Under the pieces are notes generated by a model. The model saw only the letters and a program-made list of their open reading frames with translations. It had not been told where the DNA came from and made no database searches. The position numbers were made by a program, and so were the translations under genes. DNA of 64,000 nucleotides, from assembly GCF_028389875.1 (NCBI RefSeq), contig NC_084682.1, positions 878,001 through 942,000 of the forward strand, written 5' to 3'. Numbering within the stretch: position 1 is the stretch's first letter; every line of letters begins with the position of its first letter. The stretch comes from Rhea pennata. Its lineage: Eukaryota > Chordata > Aves > Rheiformes > Rheidae. Below are positions 54,858 to 64,000 of this stretch, in pieces.

Positions 54858-57800
54858 TCTGTCCCCATTTTCAGGCTTCATTGTGCTGTCTGTATTCACT
54901 TCTTTATCTTGTATGGCAGCTTCTTCATTATTAAACAGGCTCCGTGAAGGATCTACTAAGTTAGAATGTTTTTGTCATTTTGTAGCACAAGACAATACAA
55001 AGTCTTTCCTAAGCTTTCTGATGTACTGGTAAAGCACAAGATTTACTGATGTAAAATGTATCTAACACATCCAATCTGTAGTTCTCTTCTGAAATATTAT
55101 ATTTACAGAGCTACTCTTAAATTCCTGTTTCAAAAACAAGCAAACAATTTACCCCTTTTAAGAATTTGTTCAGAAGGATGTAAAACAGCTAAAGATCCTG
55201 ACAAGTCAGCAGAGACTGAGAAGTGTATAAATAAGAAGTTTGGGTTGCTAAGTCGTTTCTCCTGGTAGCAATATTTCTTAAGACTCTGAGTGTTTGTCCA
55301 AAAGAGCTTTTAATATCTGTGCAGGTGAAGGCTAAGAATTCATCAGATAGATGATATGCAGCCCAGCACCTTTTTTTCCTTACTGAGTTGGTAACGTAAC
55401 CTTAATAAGAGAAGTGAATTCAGTGTTTATGGGACGCAACCGACCAGCCTATTATGACGGAATGATTAAGTTTGGTAAGGCTGTTAGAAAGAAATTGAAC
55501 AAGCACAATTGGTATGGACTTGAACATTTTCAACTGTAGTAGATCAACAGTCAGTTCTGTAAAATTCACCTTTGTGCCACACATGCATCTGTAGAACAGG
55601 CATTTACACAGCTGGTAAACAGTTCTCGTAAGAGCTTGATTCTGAAGCAGGAATACATAAAATTTGTCACAGAAACAACAAAAAGAAGTTAAGCAGCACA
55701 GAAACTGTGAAGAGTTATTTTAGTGAGTTGAAAAGAGAAAATAAATTATGAGGAAAAAACATGAATCATTTAGGAAAAGTCATTTGAATTTCGAAGGGCC
55801 TGATATTCTACTGAATTCTGCCTTCTCAAACCACTATCTTGTCTGTCTACAAGGTGAGGAAGTTTTCACCTTTTGTTTTAATGTGTGCAGAACAGGGCTC
55901 TGTGTGCTAGAAACTCAGCATACCTTTAAGAAGCGTTTTTTTGAATGTAGAGAAATATCTGCAGGCAGTCCCAGCAACATAGCTTTTATTTGCACTTGAG
56001 AGAAAAAGACCAAGCACTGAAAAATGGGATGATCACATTTTCTTGTCCAGAAATCAGATAATAGGTCTTCAATGTCTGAGAAAAAATGGTCACAGGAAAA
56101 CAGCTCATCTTGAACCTGAGACATCAGTCTTCAGAAGGTATAACTAGGCTGTTTCATGTTCAGTATTATGTACTTTGTACAAGCTATGGTTTTTTGGTTC
56201 AGGGTATTTTTCCCACAAGAGAATCTTGGTATGCTCCAAGTTAATTATGTTTCTCTCCTCTTGAGTTACTTTACTATCTAGAAATTTAAGCTAATGCAGT
56301 CTATTCTAGGTTTTTCAAAACTGCTCAGTGCTGCGATACCTATGTGCTAATCTAAAAAGATGATAAATATCTGAATATAGGGAAGTAGGAAGACAGCTAG
56401 AGATCATCCTAGTTCCCACAGACCGTAGTATCTTTTGGCTGGCTTAAATAGTTGTCCTAATATAGTACAGTATTATGCTGTGTCCAGTGTGTACATTTTA
56501 ATGAGGTGAGTTAATCTTTATATTCTAGGAAAAGACCTTGATAGCATTATCTATCATTACTTATAATACTGTATGTATTAGAGCGGACAGAATTATTTTT
56601 GGATTGCCAGACCAGTTAAAGAAACACACGTGTTTAACGGAAACTAAAATTTAGTTCCATACAAGTTACTAATCAGTGTCTGTAATGAGTATCAGAAAGA
56701 AGAAATGACATTGAGTTTGCAGCAGGGACTAAAGCAAAAAACAGAGTAGGTAGTATTGGGACTGACCTGGTAAGGTCCTAAGAAACAACAACTCATGGGC
56801 TTTTGTGCACTGCTGATGCTCGGCAGCACTCAACTCCCACTTGGGTCAATAATTGCAGTGACAACTAAATAACAGAAAAAGGACCATACACTTTACTAAA
56901 TAATGCTGAATGTTGAGGTTTTATAACAGCTCCCCTGCCCCACAATTACTGTTGTCATTGTCCATAGCTGCAAGTCTTCAAAGCCTGTTAGCAAAGCAGC
57001 AAGTATTCCACTGACACATAAAGTGGAGGGAAAAAAACATCAATAGCACTGGATGTTGTGCTTGGAAATGGCAATAGTACTTGTTCAGCAGCCCTTTACT
57101 TGCTGAAGATTAAAAAATAAGGTGGGTCCTCGCTGAGGGGATGCATCGCCGGTCAGAAAAATAGAAAGCACTTTCAGATCAAAAAGAGCTGAGCCAGCTG
57201 AATGCATTGGAAGGATCTCTGTGCCAATGAGCTGTTCCCTAATAACTTGGCAGCTCAATCTCTGGAAGATACAGAGTCAGAGAACACAAGAGCTTCTTGT
57301 AGCCTGATGTTTGGACACTGGAAGCTGAAAATCAACTAAGATCACTGGATTTTTAAAATGTTTTTAGTATTAGGAGTCCACTGTGTCTGTGAGCTGTGAG
57401 ATGTGAAGGAGAGCAGTGAAGCCGTGCATGACTGTAAAGCCAGAATGGAGGAATGGGGTCAAATAAGCAGAAGTTCCTCTATGTAAACTGTGATCAGTAA
57501 GGGTTCCATAGTTCAGCAGTAGAGACAAACTGCTACCGAGAGCAATGTACTTCATGGGATATGGGAGAAGTTAGTGAAAGCAAAATTTACTCCAGTGTCT
57601 TTTTGTTCTCATTTTACAACAGAGAGTTTTGACTGGAGGGGCCATTGTCATGATGGTTGCAAAGTGAGATCATGGTGCTAGGCAGGAAGTAGCTTCTGGA
57701 GAACAGGGAAATTATTTCAGTGGCTAGGAGTGTTTGGTTGGTGTATGGATTCCTTACTCACTCACAAATTCTTACAAAGATTGGCAGCAATTTTATTTAT

Positions 57801-60800
57801 AGAAGTTTGCCAAGTAAAGCAAAACAAACGCTTCTCAAAGATAGTCAAAGATGATGATGGTCATTCTGATAACGGCTCCCTGAAACGTAATAAGAGTTTC
57901 CTGATATCTTCTTCAATGTGGATGCAGGAAAATGAGGTATCCAACTTCAGAGAATAGATTTAACGTGAAGACAGCAACATCACTAATTTAACATTCTTCT
58001 CTTTATGAGTGTCTAAAGTATTTTCTTCCTCCTTTAAACTGTAGAGAGATACTCTTCTTATAATGTTAAGGCTCTAAAGAAAATTGAGGAAAAAAAAGCT
58101 ACAAAAGATAAGGGAGTTAATTCCAGGAAAGTTCAGAGACATGGGAACACGTAGTTGTTGTATTTCTAAAAAGATATCAGCACTTTGTCTAAAGGTATGC
58201 TTCTGAAATGGACCTGAATTGAATATTGACAGTGAGTTAAAACATTAGCATTTTGTCTCAGCTATTCCCGTGTTGTTCACGGCACTAACAGTCTGAAACA
58301 ACATCTAAAACAGGAATAGAATTTGCCTGATGATGTTTCTTCCTTTTCTTTCCTTTTTTTTCCTAGTACTTTTAACAGGGATGATAGAGTATAAACTTCT
58401 AAGAACTTATCAGTGCAAATATATGTCTATTAATATATTATTAAAAGTATATACCATGTGGTATATATGTGGATGTATATATAAATAATACAGTATAGAT
58501 ACATACATTCATGCCTACAGTATTGCCAAAAGCACAAGCTGAACTTGCCATGCAGATTCAGAAAATGGAACAGAATTACTTTCATATGAAGAGACTTTTT
58601 CAGGGTTAACCACATCTGCTACTTCAGGGTAATATCACTTTGCTATTTTTCAGTGCATATTTTCAGCTAATAACATCTTATCTCTGCTAAACTAATCCTA
58701 TGAACACTTCCCTGGTGCTGTAGTTATTTAAACCGAGCTATTTATCTTGTGGTTTCACATTAAATTTTAACAGCTCTAAGCCAACACTTGCTGCTAAAAG
58801 AAATGCTACCACCTTCTGTACTTCCCAATCTCTGCTTCTGTCCCCGTGCTGTTTCCTCCCTTTTGCCAAAAGAAACATTTGTGTGATGAATGGATTGGAG
58901 AACTGATCTAAGATAAACATAATCAAACTGGATCAGTTTCCTGATGAGGCTCATCATGTAACCACATTAAAACTCTGGGACAAATAAAAGGGTTGCATTA
59001 GGGTAGATATGAATGGATGGAGAAGCATGGGGGCTGCTTCACTCAGCACCAGTGCCAAAGTGTACTGGTTTAAACTTCAGTATTAGATCTAGAGTATATT
59101 TTTCTCCAGCATTCATATACAGTGAAAAGAGAAAAACCAATTCTGTAATGCCTGCTTGGATAAATCAAAATACTTCTTTTAACTTCAATTAAACTATGTC
59201 TGCTTAAGAAATCTGAAGATCCATGGCTTGGATACTCAGTTGATCTAGGATCCCAAGATCATTTCTAAGCTTTAAGTAACAGATCTTGTGAAATCCCTAA
59301 GAAAAATCTGTGTTTCAAAAATTTCCGTATTTGGATGAGAAAACTAAAACTAAGTACTTTCCATCAGAAAATTCCAGCAGAAAACCCAGTGAGTCAATGG
59401 CAAAGTTGGGAAGAGAACCCAAAAGCTATCTTTCATTACTTTATTGAGGATGTCTCAATATTTGGAGTAAGTGAGAATTTACCCAGACCTGAGGGAAGAA
59501 AGTCTGAAAATATGAATGGCATATATCCAGAAAGCCTAAAATTTCGGTACTTATTCACTCTGTTCTTTAAGATCTTACAGTATTAAAATTAATTCATAGT
59601 CTAGCTTATACTGCGTGACACTGATAGTACTCTAGAACTCTTTATTGATGTGTTTGCGTGCTTGAATCTTCATTTTCTGCTGCCTTGACTCTTGTGGAGT
59701 GATTTACATATCAGCAAAATGAATGTTTAAAAAATGCTAAATCAAAATTGTGGCCTTTCCCACTGGGATTTTGCAAGTACTAATAATAACACAGGGTGCA
59801 AGACAATTGGAGAATCTACCCTTCAGGCATGAGTTTGATATCACATTCTTGTCCCTTTCTTTGTTTTGATACTATTCTAAATTTATATCAGCATTTTTGC
59901 TAATTAAAAATAGATATCAAACTACACCATTCAAAAATTGTTGGGAATCATCAGCTAATACAAATTTAAACCTGTAATGTTGAAAATCATAGAAAGAAGC
60001 AGGACAGGATTGAGTGGTGGAAAGGAACTTGGAAGAATTTAAAGAACTTGGAGGAGGAGACAAGTTAATTGCCTTCTGATTTTGCAAATAAGGGAAAAGT
60101 CTGTCCTTATCCTTAGTAGCAGACAATCAGAGGAAGGCAAAGAGAGGAGAGGGTCATGGCATGAGTGTCTCTTTGTTAGCATACAGGTTACAATGAAAAA
60201 GATGAATAGAGCAAAAGAGAGAGGTTACTGTCAGTATCTGCAATAAAGAAATGTCTTAGCAGGTTGGCAGTCAGCTGGTCAAATGTTCTGTCGCCCTTGT
60301 ATTAGCCAGGTGGCCAGTTCCCCACTTAGGCTGCCAAGTGAGTTGATCATCAGCTAGGAGCCAGACAGAATGCCAGGTGGTCAGATCCATCACTCCGTAT
60401 CCGATTAACAGTGACACTGGTTCAAAGCCAAGCATGAAGGCAGCTATGAAGCAGGGAGAGGAAGTATCTCTATACCACCAGTGCAATCCCTATGTCAGGT
60501 CCAGTTGCCTTTAATTTTTCTATAAAGCTTGATTTTTTGAGTCTTTGCTTCAAGTCTTTTTGTTTTTACTAAATAATCTTTTGGATATTTGCTATTCTTC
60601 TTTAGCATCAGTTCTTCTGTGCCTAAGAACAGTACTGGGCCATACTGTAAATGATGGGTCTGTGGGTCCGTATGATGGATCCGTACTAGAAATACACTGC
60701 CCAATTCATTTAATTTCTCAACTTTGATTGATTATTAACCCAGAATTAATAAAAGCTGAATGTTAGCGCATGACTGGTACAGGATATCATGGCACAGTTG

Positions 60801-62370
60801 AATCTCACCTGATTATACCTGAATTATTTGGCATGAAACAATCCTTTACCCAGGCCTCATCGAGAACTTTAGATGTAAGGTCAGTTTTTGAACTCAACTT
60901 TTTGTATCGTTTTAGTGTTTGATAAAGCCAATTGTCATTTAAAGACTTTTTAACCTCGGTGGATTTTGTCAGGTGCTCTTTGTTACATAAGCATTACTTA
61001 ACGGCTTTGGGTTTTTTTCTCTGTTGAAATCTGTCACAAAATTGCCATAGGGTTGAGTGAAAGTATGAAATTCAATATATTTTGTAATTATATGAGTATA
61101 ATCAAGCATTTACTAAGAAAGCATTGGAAGAGAATCAGAATTTTGGAGACAGGATGGCCCAGTGAAGCTGATGGTTCAAATCATCCTATATTTTTAAGAG
61201 AGCGTTGTTACCCACATTGTGACTGTCCTGAGATCCCTACATGAAATGCACCTGTTATTTATTGGCCCCATATTTATGTGCCAGAGGAGTGGAGCCAGAA
61301 TTTGAAAACGTTTGGACTTCAGGACTTTTCAGGTCCCTAGAGGAAGTCCCATCAGGTTGAAATATGTCAGTGGAGCAAATTTCTGTCTATGTTGCATGCA
61401 TATTGTGAATAGAGGTCTTCATTCTGTAGCCTCTTACATAAGTCTTAAGATAATTTAGAGATGGGAGGAAGAGGAGTACTTAAACATGCAGCCCTCTCAG
61501 AGTCTGAAGGTAGAACGTTCCACCTTTAGACTGGCAATTAAGGCAAGATAAACACTCATGAATGACACAATCTGAATAGCCAAAAGTGAGAGAATAGTTT
61601 ATAGGAATAGAGCTATATATAGCCTGAAAGATACAGCAGTTTGAGCTGCAATAACCAGTGATTCATGCCCAACTCAGGAAGGATGCTCTCAAGCTACAGT
61701 CTTGTCTAAAATCTCAAAACTGTTACTGTAGTTGAGATGAATGAAAGATTCCCAACTGAGAACTAGTGTCAGGGGTTTGTGGCTCTACCTGGGCAGCTTG
61801 AATGAATAACATTTAAAACTCTGTTCCCCATGACAGCTCATCACATCTGACTGCTTCATTATATATTAAAATAAGAATATAAATGTAAGAACAGTTGGCT
61901 ATGTGAGGCAGAGATACCCTCTTGTTTAAGAGATGATGGTTTTCTCACCTAACATGAAATAAAGAAGATCGGTACTCTTTTTCAAGCTCTCGGAGACTTG
62001 ATTTGGTTAAATCATGAAATACATCCCTGTATTAGTTTTCTCAGCAGTAAGAGGATAACAGTTCTGATGCGTAACACCTTAAAATTAATAAGGTATCCAA
62101 GTATTTTTTTTGGGGGGGGGATAGAAGAGTAACTCATGTATTATAAGCCTGAATTGACTTAGAGTAGCCCTGTGACCTTGAGTTAGCCTCTGTCATCAGT
62201 TTCCATATTATCTACTTTACGTACCAAATAGGGTTAAGGCTAGGAACATTATGACCATTTAATTACTCCTTATAATGAGCTCTGAAAATAAGAACCAGTA
62301 TTGTCAGAGTAAATCACATAGCTTCTGGATGAACTTTGGGAAAGTAGGATGGAAGGGCTGATTGTTTTTG
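54858..62370. other. upstream intergenic, nothing recognised
   Basis: AT-rich. Small features only: a near-palindromic TA-rich stretch at 58,448-58,467 (tatatacca, 2-nt centre, tggtatata) and a somewhat GC-richer block at 60,270-60,500 that I cannot assign. No METTL16 exon, the next gene upstream in mammals, was recognised. Confidence 0.55.
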
Positions 62371-62379
62371 GAGGGTTAA

Positions 62380-63000
62380 CAAGCAGATGCAAATGCAAAT
62401 GCAGAGGCAGTGTGTCACTCTTGGCTCTGCAGTTAGAGCTCCTTCCGCATCCAGTGACTGTGCTGGCAGAGCTGTGCTGACTCTCCTGGATACGAATGCC
62501 TCCTTGCTGCTTACGGAAGGGTGCAGTCTAGTGATTGCTGAGCGTGATGCCAAGCTCCTTGCATCATCCAATCTCCTCCCCCTCTCTCCACCACAGCTGT
62601 GATAGTAACAATTATGCTGGGGGGAGTGTGTCTATCTGTGGTATTTCTATCCATTTGATCCTTCTCAGACAATCACATGGAGGTGGAGTTTCTGTCTTGC
62701 TTACGTGTCTGTATTTTTAAATAAGTCTCTAGTTGTGTTGCTGCTCTGCAATCAGCATACCAGCTGACTGTCTCTGCACTGTGCCATGTACAGCGTAGCA
62801 TCTGCATCAGACAGTAACAACTTGTGGCTTGCAAGCTGTATGCAGTTTTGCAAAGATGCCAAGCAGCTCAGGGGCAGGGCCCCCAACATACCCAGACACC
62901 CTGTGCCCTGTTCAGCTCCAGGCACCCCACGATACATTTCTTCCTCCTCCCTGACTTTGACGGATCCTTTGGCAGTGCTCAGGAAGGGAGGAGATGTTCT
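62380..63000. other. GC-elevated block with overlapping POU octamers, function unknown
   Basis: Composition rises clearly over the flanks. Two overlapping ATGCAAAT octamers lie at 62,387-62,394 and 62,393-62,400. ORFs of 71-99 codons overlap on both strands, none recognisable. It could be an enhancer, an exon of an unknown non-coding RNA, or an old repeat. Confidence 0.3.
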
Positions 63001-63331
63001 GTCAGCACAAGGGAAGTCAGAGATAGAAAAGGCTTTATTAGGTCAAGTTTTTATTCATCAGTCGCAGGATACAGACTGTCAATAGAGGGCGTAATAATTA
63101 CTGAACTGATACCCTGCTAGTGATCATAAACACGAGAGCCTCATTATATACATGAATTACATCTTTTACAAATACATGTTTCTGCAGCTAGACCAGCAAA
63201 TCTAAGGACATCTGTAATACGGCAGAAGACGTTCAGTACTTCACAGTACTCTTCCAAAACAGTTTACCTCTAGTTACACACACTTAACAAGCAGAATATT
63301 TTTACTCCCTGATACTCTGATTCATTTTGAA

Positions 63332-63472
63332 AAACCAATTGCTGCATGCCTTAGAGCGTGGTGCTGCTAATGCCAAGGTAACAGGTTCAATCCCTGTATG
63401 GGCTACGCTGAGGGTTGGATTAGATGATCTCCAGAGGTCCCTTCCAACCTTACCATTCTATGATTCTATGCT
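63332..63472 (+). mobile_element. tRNA-Ile-headed SINE with CR1-like tail (TguSINE1 type)
   Basis: The head (about 63,334-63,404) resembles tRNA-Ile(AAT): TTAGAGCGTGGTGCT, GCCAAGGT and the B box GGTTCAATCCC, closing in tgtatgggcta. The tail reads GATGATCTCCAGAGGTCCC, then ttccaacc and two ATTCTATG-type units, which is the CR1 3' end. This tRNA-Ile/CR1 chimera matches the architecture of passerine TguSINE1 as I recall it. The tRNA 5' arm is degraded, so it is not a functional tRNA gene. Confidence 0.85.
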
Positions 63473-64000
63473 GAATAGATCCAGAAATGTTTCACTGTCT
63501 TTGTCTATCCTTCAAATCTAAAGAAAGAAATATTTTATGCTTTTTTCCTTGTGTTTTAATGTAATGCCGTCACTTTGGACCAGAAGGGAGATGTTTTCAT
63601 GACAGCTTTCTAAGTGCAGTTAATTCATGTAATAGTAGCAAGATAAATGGATGAAGCTAGGGCTCAGTCAAAAAAAGAGAAAAAGAACAAAGATCAGCTT
63701 TATGCATTTCAAAACAAAAAGTCCAAGACAGGTCCTTATCTCGGAGAGTTCTTTGCCATTTAAGTAAGTCTTCAGTCTCTACTGATATTTTTTACCAGCA
63801 TCATTAGCTTTATCTATGCAGTATTTTCATTTGTTCTTTTTAATTTTAAAATATCTGCTGAAGAACATACAAAACAGGAACCAAATGAAAATGAATTCAA
63901 AGGTATAATCATAAAGGTATTATCACTTTATCATTGATGTAATCTGGGGCTTTTTTCTCAGCCATCTCACATTCTCCAATGCCAATTCAAAAGCTTCTCT
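63473..64000. other. upstream intergenic, nothing recognised
   Basis: AT-rich unique-looking sequence to the window edge. Confidence 0.6.

Noticed and set aside
63344-63404. A functional tRNA-Ile gene
   Set aside because: The 5' acceptor stem and D arm are degraded, the anticodon region has a small insertion, and a CR1 tail follows directly, so it is a SINE head.
45000-64000. METTL16 or other neighbouring coding exons
   Set aside because: No translated segment resembles the METTL16 methyltransferase domain or C-terminal regions; the mammalian neighbour is tens of kb away.

Overview
The window is vertebrate nuclear DNA and almost certainly avian. It is AT-rich and intron-rich, with one strong CpG island. 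It carries CR1 LINE fragments and one tRNA-Ile/CR1 chimeric SINE of the type I know from passerine birds. A bird is well supported; a passerine is suggested by that single SINE. I see no bacterial-type operon, virus, CRISPR array or plasmid feature.

One protein-coding gene is recognisable: PAFAH1B1 (LIS1), the dynein regulator, on the minus strand. All ten coding exons can be placed to the base (exon 11 at 6,728-6,801 through exon 2 at 23,862-24,074). Their coding lengths (32, 85, 75, 207, 169, 103, 229, 102, 157 and 74 nt) sum to 1,233 nt, or 410 codons plus stop, which is the length of mammalian LIS1. Every splice junction keeps frame. The start codon lies in exon 2; exon 1 is non-coding and sits in the CpG island at about 43.4-44.9 kb. 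Intron 1 is about 20 kb.

Layout. 1-3,030: gene-free downstream flank. About 3,030-6,727: probable long 3' UTR with a (GU)14 tract and several candidate poly(A) signals. 6,728-24,074: coding exons and introns 2-10, with a 28-bp minisatellite, a consensus CTCF motif and a sense-oriented CR1 in intron 8. 24,075-44,197: intron 1, which holds a perfect 35-bp inverted repeat at 26.3 kb and otherwise unremarkable AT-rich sequence. 43.4-44.9 kb: CpG-island promoter with a second splice donor on the plus strand, suggesting divergent transcription. 45-64 kb: upstream intergenic sequence with an old CR1 reverse-transcriptase remnant (47.4-47.7 kb), motif-rich non-coding blocks at 50.4 and 62.4-63.0 kb, and the chimeric SINE at 63.3-63.5 kb.

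I do not see a new multi-gene system. The most unusual objects are the perfect hairpin in intron 1, the nearly homogeneous minisatellite in intron 8, the duplicated segment with paired TGACNNNGC motifs in the CpG island, the upstream ORFs in exon 2 and the chimeric SINE.
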